Positions 49,219 through 59,300 of a stretch of 64,000 nucleotides of DNA are shown one piece after another (within the stretch, counting starts at the first letter, position 1; each line of letters opens with the position of its first letter). Location: contig NZ_CP109055.1 in the NCBI RefSeq assembly GCF_035975855.1, forward strand, positions 5,766,001 to 5,830,000, given 5' to 3'. A program made the position numbers and the translations under genes. The stretch is from Streptomyces sp. NBC_01304 (GTDB lineage: Bacteria; Actinomycetota; Actinomycetes; Streptomycetales; Streptomycetaceae). The notes under the pieces are model-generated. The model had not been told where the DNA came from, made no database searches, and saw only the letters and a program-made list of their open reading frames with translations.

Positions 49219-51309
49219 ATGCTCTCCGCACTCGCCAGGACGGCGACCCGTCGCCCGCTCACCGTGATCCTCGTATGGCTGCTGCTTCTGTTCCTCGGCT
49301 TCGGCTTCGGCACGGGCGTCTTCGACCGGCTCTCGGACGCCGTGCCGGACATCCCCGGCACGGAGTCGGACCGTACGGAACACCTGATGGAGGAGCTCGA
49401 CCCGGCCGGCAGCGACATGACCGCCGTCGTCGCCGGTACGGAGGTGGCGAGGCTCCGCCCGCAGATCGAGCGCGCCGTCGCCGACGTACGGAACACGAAG
49501 GGAGTCGCGGAAGTCCCCGACCCCTTCACCACCCCCGGCCTCACCGCCGAGGACGGCCGGGCCCTGCTGATCCCCGTCGTCTTCGAGGGCGGCCTCGACG
49601 AGGACGCCGAGGACGACGCCATCGAGGACGCGGCCGGCCGGCTGCGGCAGATTGACGCGCCCCAAGTGCACGTCAGCGGCGGAGAGTTGCTCGGGCAGCA
49701 GATGGGTGAGCGGGCGGAGCAGGACGTCAAGAACGCGGAGATCATCACGCTGCCCGCCGTGCTGCTCCTGCTGCTGATCATCTTCGGCGGACTGCGCGCC
49801 GCCGGCCTGCCGCTCGTCGTGACGGTCTGCGGCGTGGGCGGGGCGTTCCTGATCCTGTTCGGCTTCAGCCAGGTCACCGAGATCTCGCTGTACGTCGTCC
49901 AGATCACCACGATGATGGGGCTCGGGCTCGCCGTCGACTACGCGCTGCTGATGGTCATGCGCTTCCGTGAGGAGCGGCGCGGCACCGAGTCCACCGACGC
50001 CGACGATGTGGTCGAGGCGGTGCACCGGACCGTCGCGCACGCCGGGCGGACCGTGCTGTTCTCCGGGCTCACCGTGGCCGTCAGCCTGGCCGGGCTGCTC
50101 GTCTACCCGAGTCCCTTCCTGCGCTCAATGGGCCTGGCGGTGGGGGCGGTTGTGGTCGTCGACATGCTGGCCGCGGTCACGCTGGTGCCGGCACTGCTGA
50201 CCAGGTTCGGGCGGAAGATCGCGCCCGCCAAGGCCAGGGCGAAGCCTGCCGGGCGGGAGCCCGGGGCGGTCTTCGCCCGCCTTGCGCGCTTCTCGATCCG
50301 GCGGCCGCTGCTCGTCGTGACCGTCGTGGTGGCCGGGCTCGTGGTGCTCGCGCTGCCCGCCCTCGGCATGAAGATCGCGGTGGGGGACGCGCGTTCGCTG
50401 CCCAAGGACACCGAGGCACGGCAGCTGTACGACACCGTGGGCGCGCACTTCCCGGCAGGCACGGGCATCGACCCGATCACGGTCCTGATCCGGCCCGGGG
50501 CGCCGCGCGACTGCGCGCGCAAGATCCGGGCGCTGCCCGGGATCGCGGCCTCCGAGAGCCACCAGCTGCCCGACGGTTCGACGGTGGTCGAGCTGAGCCC
50601 GACCGGGGCGGTGGACGGGCCGACCGCGACCGGACTGGTGCGTGAGATAAGGGACTTGAGGGGCGACGAGCCGGTGCAGGTGGCGGGCACGGCGGCCCGG
50701 TTGGTCGACTTCCGGAACATGCTGGGCGAGCTGACCCCGTGGGCCGCGCTGATCGTCCTCGTCGGGATCTCGGTGCTGCTCTTCGCCTTCACGGGCTCGC
50801 TGCTCATCCCGCTGCGCACCCTGCTGACCACGCTGCTCAGTCTGGGCGCCGCGCTCGGGGTGGTCACCTGGGTCTTCCAGGGCGGGCACGGGGCGTCGTG
50901 GCTCGGCGGGGAAGGGCTCGGCGAACTGAACATCACCGCACCGCCGTTGATCATCGCGATCGCGTTCGGCCTCGCCATGGACTACGAGCTGTTCATCCTG
51001 TCCCGGATGCGGGAGAGCTGGCTGGCCACGGGGAACGCCGAGGAGGCCGTGGTGAGCGGGCTGCGGCACTCGGGGCGGGTCGTGAGCTGTGCGGCGCTGC
51101 TGCTCTCGGTGGTGTTCGCCGGGTTCATGACCGGGGGCTTCTCACCGATCCTGCAGATCGGGCTCGGTCTGACCCTCGCGGTCCTGATCGACGCGACCGT
51201 GGTCCGGATGCTGCTCGTCCCGGCGACGATGGCGCTGCTCGGTGCGCGGGCCTGGTGGGCGCCGGCCCGGTTGCGGCGGGTGCATGAGCGGTACGGGGTG
51301 CGTGGTTGA
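49219..51309 (+). CDS. MMPL-family RND transporter
   Basis: This 696-residue inner-membrane transporter has two MMPL repeats, each with one helix, an extracytoplasmic domain and a five-helix bundle. The helix-4 proton-relay pattern is GLGLAVDYALLMVMRFREE in repeat 1 and AFGLAMDYELFILSRMRESW in repeat 2. MMPL proteins export lipids or glycolipids to the envelope or act on drugs. GGAGG precedes ATG 49219. It follows a NarL-type two-component pair, which may sense envelope or drug stress. Confidence 0.92.
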   Translation: MLSALARTATRRPLTVILVWLLLLFLGFGFGTGVFDRLSDAVPDIPGTESDRTEHLMEELDPAGSDMTAVVAGTEVARLRPQIERAVADVRNTKGVAEVPDPFTTPGLTAEDGRALLIPVVFEGGLDEDAEDDAIEDAAGRLRQIDAPQVHVSGGELLGQQMGERAEQDVKNAEIITLPAVLLLLLIIFGGLRAAGLPLVVTVCGVGGAFLILFGFSQVTEISLYVVQITTMMGLGLAVDYALLMVMRFREERRGTESTDADDVVEAVHRTVAHAGRTVLFSGLTVAVSLAGLLVYPSPFLRSMGLAVGAVVVVDMLAAVTLVPALLTRFGRKIAPAKARAKPAGREPGAVFARLARFSIRRPLLVVTVVVAGLVVLALPALGMKIAVGDARSLPKDTEARQLYDTVGAHFPAGTGIDPITVLIRPGAPRDCARKIRALPGIAASESHQLPDGSTVVELSPTGAVDGPTATGLVREIRDLRGDEPVQVAGTAARLVDFRNMLGELTPWAALIVLVGISVLLFAFTGSLLIPLRTLLTTLLSLGAALGVVTWVFQGGHGASWLGGEGLGELNITAPPLIIAIAFGLAMDYELFILSRMRESWLATGNAEEAVVSGLRHSGRVVSCAALLLSVVFAGFMTGGFSPILQIGLGLTLAVLIDATVVRMLLVPATMALLGARAWWAPARLRRVHERYGVRG

Positions 51310-51326
51310 GCCCCGGCCGAAACATC

Positions 51327-51358
51327 GGGCCCCGACCCCTGCGAGGGGGCCGGGGCCC
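51327..51358. terminator. Hairpin between MMPL and AhpD-like genes
   Basis: A stem GGGCCCCG-x-CCCC (51327-51339) with its complement (51346-51358), one mismatch, separates two convergent genes and can serve both. Confidence 0.75.
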
Positions 51359-51374
51359 TGTGCTGCCGTGCCTT

Positions 51375-51860
51375 TCAGCCGAACATGCCGGGCTGGTAGG
51401 CCCCGGCGGGCTGCTGGGCCATGACGTTCCCGCGGTTGAAGGCGTTGATGACGGCGACGGCCACCACCAGGGCGGCGAGCTGCTCCTCGTCGTAGTGCTT
51501 GGCGGCGTTCGCCCAGACCTCGTCCGGTACGCCACCGGCCGCGTCGGCGATGCGGCTGCCCTGCTCGGCCAGCTCCAGGGCGGCACGCTCGGCCTCGGTG
51601 AACACCGTGGCCTCGCGCCAGGCGGCGATCAGGTTGAGGCGGAGCGCGGTCTCCCCGGCGTGGGTGGCGTCCTTGGTGTGCATGTCGAGGCAGAACCCGC
51701 AGCCGTTGATCTGGCTGGCCCGGATCTTCACGAGCTCGAGCGTCGAGTTCGGCACGGTCGACTCCTCGACCGCCTTGCCCGCGGCGATGAGGTGCTTCAT
51801 GGCCTTGGCTGCCGCCGAGGTCGCTACGGGGGCGGCGAAGAAGTTCAGGCGGGCTTCCAT
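51375..51860 (-). CDS. Carboxymuconolactone decarboxylase-family (AhpD-like) protein
   Basis: This 161-residue all-helical protein has the AhpD redox motif CGFCLDMH (Cys-x2-Cys-x3-His, at about residues 54-61). That motif supports peroxide reduction or a disulfide reductase role. Position 1 starts MEARLNFFAAPVATSAAAKA. Decarboxylase members lack the second Cys, so the peroxidase-type role is favoured. It is 120 bp upstream of a minus-strand TetR and convergent with the MMPL gene. Confidence 0.88.
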   Translation of the reverse strand: MEARLNFFAAPVATSAAAKAMKHLIAAGKAVEESTVPNSTLELVKIRASQINGCGFCLDMHTKDATHAGETALRLNLIAAWREATVFTEAERAALELAEQGSRIADAAGGVPDEVWANAAKHYDEEQLAALVVAVAVINAFNRGNVMAQQPAGAYQPGMFG

Positions 51861-51980
51861 GGTGCACTCCTTGGGTTGCTGCTTTTGGCTACACCCCTAA
51901 GACGTCATGACCTCGGCCCGTTGTGACACCTCTGGATGTGAAGCAGCTCACAGGGTGCTCACGCGAAGCTCGCAGCAGGC

Positions 51981-52610
51981 TCACATGAGCTGAAGCCCGA
52001 GCAGCGCGTCGAGCCCGCCCTTGATCCGCTCGACCGACATCCCGCGCTCCGTACGCAGATGCCGCACCAGGGACGGCCTGAGCGGCGCGAGCAGCAGATC
52101 GGCGAGCAGGGCGGCGTCGGCCTCCGGGTGCATCTGGCCGACGAGCATCGCGACATGGGTGTGGCAGATCCGGTACGGCCCGCTGCCGTACATGGCCCGG
52201 GGATCGGACACCTCGACGGCGAGCATCAGGTCGCGCAGCTCGTCGACGTACTCCGCGTACGCATGCAGGAACGCGCGCAGCCGCTCGACCGGCGGGGCCT
52301 CGGGCCCGAGCGGTGGCGGACCGCTCAAGAAGCTCTGCTGGAAGGCCTGTTCGCGCTCGTCGAGCAGGGCGATCAGGAGCGTGGCCACATCGCCGAAGCG
52401 CCGGTACACCGTGCCCACGCCGATGCCGCTGGCCTTCGCCACGGCGTTCATGGTCAGGCAGGCGGGGCCCTGCTCCTCAAGGAGGACGGCCGCCGCATCG
52501 AGGATCCTGCGCCGGTTGCGGGCGGCGTCCGCGCGCTCGGGCGCGGGCTGGCCGGCCAGCGGCAGGTCGATGCGGAGGGGTTCGTTCCGAGGCTCCTTCG
52601 GCGGCGTCAT
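51981..52610 (-). CDS. TetR-family repressor of the WrbA-like gene
   Basis: This 209-residue regulator has a helix-turn-helix at about 32-78 (RRRILDAAAVLLEEQGPACL, NAVAKASGIGVGTVYRRFGD) and a helical ligand domain. ATG 52610 is preferred over an in-frame start at 52745 that would run through the divergent operators. It is divergent from the WrbA-like quinone reductase with 182 bp between the starts; two strong palindromes lie there. Confidence 0.9.
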   Translation of the reverse strand: MTPPKEPRNEPLRIDLPLAGQPAPERADAARNRRRILDAAAVLLEEQGPACLTMNAVAKASGIGVGTVYRRFGDVATLLIALLDEREQAFQQSFLSGPPPLGPEAPPVERLRAFLHAYAEYVDELRDLMLAVEVSDPRAMYGSGPYRICHTHVAMLVGQMHPEADAALLADLLLAPLRPSLVRHLRTERGMSVERIKGGLDALLGLQLM

Positions 52611-52680
52611 GCCCGGAGCGTACTCGTGAACGAGCAAAGCGGAAAGGTATCCACTTTTCTTCGGGAACCCCTTGCGGAAG

Positions 52681-52731
52681 CGGATCGCTATCCGTTTAAC
52701 TCGGAAGCGCGCCGAACCGGATAGTGATCCG
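52681..52731. promoter_or_regulatory. Paired TetR operators between TetR and WrbA-like genes
   Basis: CGGATCGCTATCCG (52681-52694) and CGGATAGTGATCCG (52718-52731) are both CGGAT-N4-ATCCG dyads with centres 37 bp apart. Together they also form an inverted repeat (AAGCGGATC...GATCCGCTT). A weaker CGGAAAGGTATCC lies at 52640-52652. Confidence 0.65.
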
Positions 52732-52792
52732 CTTCGGCCGATCACGACTTTCCGGTGTCAGGTTTCTGGTTTCAGGTCTCTGGAGGACCGTC

Positions 52793-53395
52793 ATGAGCGC
52801 AGCAGCGAAGATCGCCGTCATCTACTACTCGTCGACCGGCAATGTGCACGAGCTGGCCAAGTCCATCGCCGAGGGCGCGGAGAAGTCCGGCGCCGAGGTC
52901 CGCCTGCGCCGCGTCCCCGAGCTCGCCCCCGATGCCGCGATCGACTCCAACCCGGCCTGGCGCGCCCACGTCGACGCCACCAAGGACGAGGTCGAGGTCG
53001 CCACGCTCGACGACCTGGCCTGGGCGGACGGCTATGCGCTCGGTTCGCCGACCCGCTACGGCAACATTTCGAGCCAGCTGAAGCAGTACATCGACTCGAC
53101 CGGTGGCCTGTGGCAGCAGGGCACCATGGCGGACAAGCCCTTCACGGCCTTCACCAGCGCCCACAACCTGCACGGCGGCAACGAGTCGACGCTGCTCGCC
53201 CTCTACAACACCGCGCACCACTGGGGCTCGATCATCGTCTCGCCCGGCTTCACGGACCCGGTCGTCTACGGCAACGGCGGCAACCCCTACGGAACCGTGC
53301 ACGCCGGCGCCAACGGCGAGGTCGGCGACCCCGCCCGCGAGGCCGCCCGCTACCAGGGCGAGCGGCTCGCGAAGATCACGGCGAAGCTGAGCTGA
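52793..53395 (+). CDS. WrbA-type NAD(P)H:quinone oxidoreductase
   Basis: This 200-residue flavodoxin-fold protein has the FMN phosphate loop YYSSTGNVHELAKSIAEGAE, the family motif SPTRYGNISSQLKQYID, and FTSAHNLHGGNESTLL near the FMN ring. WrbA enzymes reduce quinones by two electrons. GGAGG precedes ATG 52793. The gene is divergent from the TetR repressor, so quinone- or electrophile-inducible control is likely. Confidence 0.92.
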   Translation: MSAAAKIAVIYYSSTGNVHELAKSIAEGAEKSGAEVRLRRVPELAPDAAIDSNPAWRAHVDATKDEVEVATLDDLAWADGYALGSPTRYGNISSQLKQYIDSTGGLWQQGTMADKPFTAFTSAHNLHGGNESTLLALYNTAHHWGSIIVSPGFTDPVVYGNGGNPYGTVHAGANGEVGDPAREAARYQGERLAKITAKLS

Positions 53396-53442
53396 CCCCG
53401 GCTCCTCCCGCTCCTCCGGCTCCTCCGGGGGCTTACGGGGTC

Positions 53443-54585
53443 TCAGGCCTTCGGCAGCTGCTGCGTGGAGCAGTGGATGCTGCCGCCGCCCTCGGCGAGG
53501 GTGTCGACCGGCACCTGGACGACCTCCCGCTCCGGGTACAGCTCGCGCAGCAGGTCCGCCGCGTGGGCGTCGGCCTTGCGGTCGCCGAAGCGGGGGGCGA
53601 TCACCCCGTCGTTGACGACGTAGTAATTGACGTAACTGGCAAGGAATTCGTCCCCGCGCGGACCGATGTCGACGGGCTCCGGAAGCTCGACCAGTTCGAG
53701 CTTCCGCCCCTTCGCGTCCGTCGCCCCGCGCAGGGCCTCGCGGGTCTCCTCGTACACCTTGAACCAGATGTCCCGGGGCGCACCCGGCGCCGGGGCGTTC
53801 AGGAGCACGACACCGGGTTCCGTGAAGCGGGCGAGCCCGTCGATGTGCAGGTCCGTGATGTCGTGGTCCTTGAGGCCCTTCACCCAGATCACCTTGGTGA
53901 CGCCGAGCAGCGCCTTCAGCTCCCGCTCCAGGTCGTCGCGGCTCTTGCCGGGGTTCCGGTTGTCGTTGACGACCGAGCTCTCGGTGATCATGAGCGTGCC
54001 GTCGCCGTCGACCTCGAGGGAGCCGCCCTCGGCGACCAGCGGGGCCGCGATCCGCGGGATGTCCTCGTGCGCGAGCAGCTTGCGGGCGACCTGGGCGTCC
54101 AGGCGGTGCTCCTGCTTGTCGCCCCAGCCGTTGAAGTTCAGGTCGACCCCGGCCAGGGAGCCGTCGGTGCGCCGCACGAAGGTCGGCCCGGTGTCGCGCA
54201 TCCACAGGTCGTTCACCGGCACGACCACGACGTCGACCTGCGAGCCCACCGCCCTGCGCGCGCCCTGCGCGTCCCCCTCCGAGGCCAGCACGGTGACCGG
54301 CTCGAAGTCGCCGATGGTCCGGGCGATGCGCGCGATGTCGTCGCGTACGCCCGCGGTGTCGCGTCCCCAGATCTTCTTGGTGGGCCACGCCATGAAGGTG
54401 CCCTGATGCGGCTCCCGCTCGTCCGGCATGCGGCCGCCGGTGACCGGGCCCGAGGCCGTTTCGGCGGCCGGGGACTCGGTGCCGGCCGACGCCGCGCTCG
54501 CCCCCGCACCGCACGCGGAGACCACCGGGGCGAGCGCCGCGGCGGCGGCGGTGGTCAGCAGGGCCTTGCGGCGGGTCATGGCCAT
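53443..54585 (-). CDS. Secreted lipoprotein agmatine deiminase
   Basis: This 380-residue guanidine-group enzyme converts agmatine to N-carbamoylputrescine. The catalytic Cys is in GGGSIHCSTQQLP near the C-terminus, with the His in DLHIDGLARF and acidic residues in VPVNDLWMRDTGP and VAEGGSLEVDGDG. Unlike the usual cytosolic AguA, it has an export signal, TRRKALLTTAAAAALAP followed by VVSAC, with a twin-Arg-like start and a lipobox Cys at about residue 25. ATG 54585 precedes the RR by three residues. A peptidyl-arginine deiminase role outside the cell is the alternative. Confidence 0.88.
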   Translation of the reverse strand: MAMTRRKALLTTAAAAALAPVVSACGAGASAASAGTESPAAETASGPVTGGRMPDEREPHQGTFMAWPTKKIWGRDTAGVRDDIARIARTIGDFEPVTVLASEGDAQGARRAVGSQVDVVVVPVNDLWMRDTGPTFVRRTDGSLAGVDLNFNGWGDKQEHRLDAQVARKLLAHEDIPRIAAPLVAEGGSLEVDGDGTLMITESSVVNDNRNPGKSRDDLERELKALLGVTKVIWVKGLKDHDITDLHIDGLARFTEPGVVLLNAPAPGAPRDIWFKVYEETREALRGATDAKGRKLELVELPEPVDIGPRGDEFLASYVNYYVVNDGVIAPRFGDRKADAHAADLLRELYPEREVVQVPVDTLAEGGGSIHCSTQQLPKA

Positions 54586-54688
54586 CTCGATCTCTCCTGA
54601 GGTAATCCGGACCGTTCTACGACAACCCCGGAGGCAGGCCGGGGGAACACCGGGGCGCGGGAAAGCGCCGGAGCGCCGAAGCTAGTCC

Positions 54689-54706
54689 TGACTGAAATTT
54701 CAGTCA
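54689..54706. promoter_or_regulatory. Perfect 18-bp operator palindrome
   Basis: TGACTGAAATTTCAGTCA is an exact palindrome between the divergent agmatine deiminase and TehA-like genes. On the minus strand it overlaps TTGACT, followed 17 bp later by TAGCTT, a promoter pattern for the deiminase gene. TetR-family regulators bind ACTGAAATTTCAGT-like sites. Confidence 0.65.
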
Positions 54707-54731
54707 AGCTCCAGCGTACGTCAGAACGCCC

Positions 54732-54749
54732 GGCCCGGCATGCCGGGCC
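54732..54749. other. GC-rich perfect palindrome upstream of the TehA-like gene
   Basis: GGCCCGGCATGCCGGGCC is an exact 18-bp palindrome 26 bp before the ATG at 54775. It could fold in the mRNA leader or act as a protein site. It does not contain a recognised motif. Confidence 0.4.
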
Positions 54750-54774
54750 ACGCGCCCGGTGCCACGATCAAGAA

Positions 54775-55782
54775 ATGCAGCCGGACCGGATGAGGCTCGG
54801 AAGACTGATCACCCGCATCGACGCCCTGCCCCCGGCCGTCGGCGCCCTGGTCATGGCGACCACGATCCTGTCGGTCGGCCTGCACCTGCTCGGGGTGGAC
54901 TGGGCCTCGCTGGCGTTCCTGGTCGTGGCCCTCGGGGTCTGGCTGCTGCTCGCCGCCGTCTTCGTACGCCATCTCCTGACCGAACGGGACCGCTGGCGTC
55001 AGGAGGCCGACACCCCGCCCGCGCTGACCGCCGTCGCCGCGACCGGAGTCGTCGGCACCCGTCTGTCGCTGCTCGGCTGGGGCCCGGTCTCGGTGCTCGC
55101 GCTCTGTCTCACCGTGCTGCTCTGGCCGCTGCTGATGACGCATGTGCTGCGGCACCGGGGGCGCAGTGTGCCGGGCGCCGCCTATCTGGTGTGCGTGGCG
55201 ACCCAGGCCATCGTGGTCCTGGCCTGCGCGGTCGCCACGTCCAGCGGGTGGCGCTGGCTGCTGTGGCCGGCCCTCGTGCTGTTCGTGATCGGGATCCTGC
55301 TGTACGTCCTCGTCCTCGCGCGGTTCGACTTCCGCCAACTCGCCGCCGGCGCGGGCGACCACTGGATCATCGCGGGGGCGATGTCGATCTCCGCCCTGGC
55401 CGGGTCCAAGCTGGTCGCCGCGGCGGCGCCGCACGGGCCGCTGCGCTGGGCGACCTCGCTGCACGACCCGTTGCGGATCGCGACGCTGGTGCTCCTGGGT
55501 GTGGCGCTCGCCTGGTATGCGGTCCTCCTGTGCTGCGAACTCCGTTGGCCCCGGCCGGGATACAGCACCAAGCGCTGGTCCACGGTGTTCCCGCTCGGCA
55601 TGACCGCGGTGGCCGCGCTGTCCACGTCGGCGGCCCTGGAGATCCCGTGGCTGTGGACCCTGGGGAAGATTCTGCTCTGGCCTGCGGTTCTCGTCTGGGC
55701 GGTGGTTGTGCTGGGTGCGATGCGTACCCTCTGGCGCGCCAAACCGCGTGACGACGCGCGTACGCCCGTACGCCGCAACTGA
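54775..55782 (+). CDS. TehA/SLAC1-type membrane transporter
   Basis: This 335-residue protein has about 10 hydrophobic helices in the tellurite-resistance/dicarboxylate (TDT) pattern (LPPAVGALVMATTILSVGLH, GAGDHWIIAGAMSISALAGS, WSTVFPLGMTAVAALSTSAA). Members pass anions or efflux sulfite; no substrate residue is clear here. ATG 54775 is used; a second Met six codons on is possible. Divergent from agmatine deiminase, and only 17 bp before the cupin gene, so the latter two are co-transcribed. Confidence 0.83.
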   Translation: MQPDRMRLGRLITRIDALPPAVGALVMATTILSVGLHLLGVDWASLAFLVVALGVWLLLAAVFVRHLLTERDRWRQEADTPPALTAVAATGVVGTRLSLLGWGPVSVLALCLTVLLWPLLMTHVLRHRGRSVPGAAYLVCVATQAIVVLACAVATSSGWRWLLWPALVLFVIGILLYVLVLARFDFRQLAAGAGDHWIIAGAMSISALAGSKLVAAAAPHGPLRWATSLHDPLRIATLVLLGVALAWYAVLLCCELRWPRPGYSTKRWSTVFPLGMTAVAALSTSAALEIPWLWTLGKILLWPAVLVWAVVVLGAMRTLWRAKPRDDARTPVRRN

Positions 55783-55799
55783 GCATCGAGGAGCCGTAC

Positions 55800-56306
55800 A
55801 TGTCTTACCCCGAGCCCCGCTACCTCGGCGAAAAGGGCGAGATCAACGCGATGTTCAGGTCGGCGGACCAGGAGGCCGAGCTGACCTCGGGCACCGGGAA
55901 CCGCACCCACTATCTGGCCACGCACGCCTCCACCGGCGGCGAATTCGGGCTCTACAAGGTCGACTTGGGGCCGCAGTCACCCGGTCCGAGCACCCACTTC
56001 CACCGGGCGATATCGGAGTCCTTCTTCGTCCTGTCCGGGCAGGTGGACCTCTACAACGGCCAGGAGTGGATCACGGCGGGCGCCGGGGACTTCCTGCACG
56101 TCCCCGTCGGCGGTCTGCACGCCTTCAAGAACCAGCACGACGACCCGGCCTCCATGATCATGCTCTTCACGCCGGGTGCGCCGCGCGAGGAGTACTTCGA
56201 GAAGGTGGCGGAGATGGCGCAGCGCGGGGGCGAGGAGTTCGGCGAGTTCCTCGTCAAGCACGACAGCTACTTCGTGCCCGACGAGCCCATCACGCCGATG
56301 ACGTGA
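55800..56306 (+). CDS. Cupin-domain protein
   Basis: This 168-residue protein has a single cupin barrel (about 45-125) with the metal site STHFHRAISESFFVLSG (His-x-His, Glu) and GGLHAFKNQHDD (second-motif His). Cupins of this type bind Mn or Fe or act as sugar- or quinone-dioxygenases. The substrate is unknown. GAGGAG precedes ATG 55800. It is translated 17 bp after the TehA-like gene. Confidence 0.85.
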   Translation: MSYPEPRYLGEKGEINAMFRSADQEAELTSGTGNRTHYLATHASTGGEFGLYKVDLGPQSPGPSTHFHRAISESFFVLSGQVDLYNGQEWITAGAGDFLHVPVGGLHAFKNQHDDPASMIMLFTPGAPREEYFEKVAEMAQRGGEEFGEFLVKHDSYFVPDEPITPMT

Positions 56307-56328
56307 ACCCGGTCCGCCCCTGCCGGAG

Positions 56329-59300
56329 TCACGCGTCCAGGACCAGGTCCGACGTAGGGATGGACTGGCAGGTCAGCACTTCCTGCTCGGGGAGGTCGTC
56401 CGAGGTGGCCACCAGGTGGGCGGCCTCCCCCTTGAGCACCGAGCACGCGCAGCTCTCGCACTGCCCGACCCGGCAGCCACTGGCCAGCCGGACGCCCGCA
56501 CCCTCACCCAGTTCGAGGAGGCTGCCGTCGCCCTTGCGCCAGACGACCTCGCGGTCGGACTTGGCGAAGCGGACGGTGAACTCCGCGTCGTCCGGCACGG
56601 ACACCTCGCGCCGCGCCGCCCGGAACTTCTCGCTGAAGATCTCGAAGCGGGGGACGCCGAGTTCGAGCAGGCCGGAGGTGAGGGATTCCAGCATCGGCTC
56701 CGGACCGCACAGGTAGAAGCGGGCCCGGCGGGCGATCAGGTCGGGCGCGATGTCGGCCACCGAGACGAAGCCCCGGCGGTCGTAGTCGCGGCCCAGGACG
56801 TCGCCGTCGGCCGGGGCGGCGTAGTGCTCGATGACGCGCAACGCCCTGATCCGGCCCTGGAGTTCGCGCAGCCGGTCCCGGAAGGGATGGTCGGCCGAGT
56901 CGCGCACGCCGTAATGGAGGATCACCTCGCGCACGTCGGAGCCGTTCGCGGCCAACGTCTCCAGATAGCTCAGGAACGGCGTGATCCCGATGCCGCCCGC
57001 GAGCAGCACCACCGGGAAGTCCGCCCGCGTGGGCAGGCAGAACGTGCCGCCGGGGGTGGCGAGCCGGAGTTCGTCGCCGACAGCCAGGCGCTCGTGGACG
57101 TACGTCGAGAACTCGCCCTCGGCGACCTGGCGTACGGCCAACTCATAAGCGGTACGCCCCTGTTCGCGGGCGGGCCCGGTCAGTGAGTAGCTGCGGTCGG
57201 TCGCGATGCCCGGCGCGTGCACGGTCAGGTGCTGGCCCGGCAGGTGGTCCGGCAGCGGCTCGCCGTCGACGGGCTCCAGGCGCAGGGTGCGTACGCCGTC
57301 GCCCTCGGCCCCGACCGCGGTCACCGTGAACGGGCGCGTCCCGGTCCACTCGGCCGCTCCCGGCGCGGGCCGCACCTCGCAGACCGCCGCCCGCAGCGGC
57401 ACCGAACCGCTCAGCGGGTCGGTCTCCGAATCGTCGACCAGGCGGTTGAAGTTGGCGCCCGAAAGACTCAGAGGGTCGGCGCCGGGCTGCCCGAGGTCGG
57501 GCGAGTCCTGCCACCAGCCGTACTCGGCGGACACCACACCGGGGTGCAGCGACTCGTCGAAGCGGGCCCGCAGCCGGATGGACCCGAGCCGCGTCGACAC
57601 CTCCACCCACTGACCCCCGCCGATCCCGCGCGCGGCGGCCGTCTCCGGGCTGAGGTGGACCAGCGGATCGGGGGAGCGGCGACGCAGCGAGGCGACGGCG
57701 CGGTGCTGGCTGTGCACGAAGTAGCCGCTCTTGGCGTTGGTGAGGACGAGCGGGAAGTCAGGGCTGGTGGCGGCCGGTTCGCGGTGTTCCGGCACCGGCG
57801 GGTAGCCGTACGCGGCCAGGCGCTCCGAGTAGAACTCGACCCGCCGCGTCGGCGTGCCGAAGCCCGTCACGGTCCCGTCCGCCTGCTCGGAGGCGTACTT
57901 GCGGTGGCGTACCGGCTTGCGGATCCGCATCCCGCCGGGCCGCGCCCGCAGCGCGTCCGTGGTCAGGCCGAGCGGCGCCAGCTGGTGGTTCCAGGCGGCC
58001 TCGATGTCCCCGTCGAAGAACAGCTCGCCGAGGCCGAGCCGCCGCGCGAGCGCGAAGACGACCTCGGTGTCGGAGCGGGAGGAGCCCTGTGGCTCGACCA
58101 TCCGCTGCCGCAGCTGGATGTGCTCCGCCGCCTGGTGATTGGTCTCGAAGCCGAAGCGCAGCCCTTCGTGCTCCCAGGCGCTGTTGACGGGCAGGACGAT
58201 GTCGGCGGTGCGGCTGGTGGGGTTGTGGAACAGGTCGATGTGCACCTGGAATTCGAGGGTCCGCAGGGCCTGCGCCATGCGGTCCGAGCCGGGCTGGGCG
58301 ACGACGAGGTTCGATCCGAAGCCGATCAACGCCCGTACCGCGTAAGGGTCTTGGTGCTCGACGGCCCGGCAGAGGTCGCCCGCGTTGATGTACCCGGAGG
58401 CGGGCGGCCCCAGCGGGTGCTTGTCGAGTCCGAGCGCCTTGGCCTGCTGCTCGGGGGCGAGCTTGCCGGCGGCCGGGGCGTAGGGCGGCGGGGCGACGAC
58501 GTGGTTGCCGCCGGGGGTGTCGTACGACCCGGTCAGCGCGTACAGCGTGGCCATCGCCCGCTCGGTCTGCGAGGCGTTGGCGCTCTGGCCGACGCCGGTC
58601 CAGCCGTAGTACGCCACCGATCCCGCGGCCGCGATCGCGTCGGCCAGGGCGCGGATCTCCGCCTCCGGGATCCAGGTCGTCTCGGCCACCCGCGCCACGG
58701 GCCACCGGGCACAGGCGTCGGCGTACTTCTGGAACGAGGGTACGCAGGTGACGGAGCCGGTGCGGGTGGCGATCCGGTACGTCCCCGTCAGGGCGAACCG
58801 CTCCGGGCGGTGGGCGGCGCGGTGGGTGTCGTAGGGCTCGGGGCGCTCGCCCTGCTCGTTCCAGACGACGAACCCGTCCGAAGGAGCGGCGCCTTCGGTG
58901 AGCTCGTCGGCGCGCAGGAAGCGGCCGGTGTCGCAGCGCACGAGGAACGGGGCGTTGGTCCAGCCGCGCACGAACTCCTCGTCGTACGCGCCCTGTTCGA
59001 TGAGCAGCTGGGCCAGGCCCAGGGCGAGCGCCGCGTCCGTGCCGGGCCGCACCCGCAGCCAGTGCTCGGCGCCGAGCGCGCTGGTGGAGCGGCGCGGGTC
59101 GATCACGGCGAGCTTCATGCCGCGGGCCTGCGCCGCGGAGACGGCGGCGGACTGGGCGAGCCAGGTCTTGGCCGGGTTGAAGCCCCAGAGCAGGGCGAGG
59201 TCGGCGTGCGCGTAGTCCGGCGGGGGGAGCGGGGAGCCGAAGGTGAAGGCGTGTGCGGAGTCCTTGTGCCAGTTGCAGAGCTCGGCGCTGTACACGGTGT

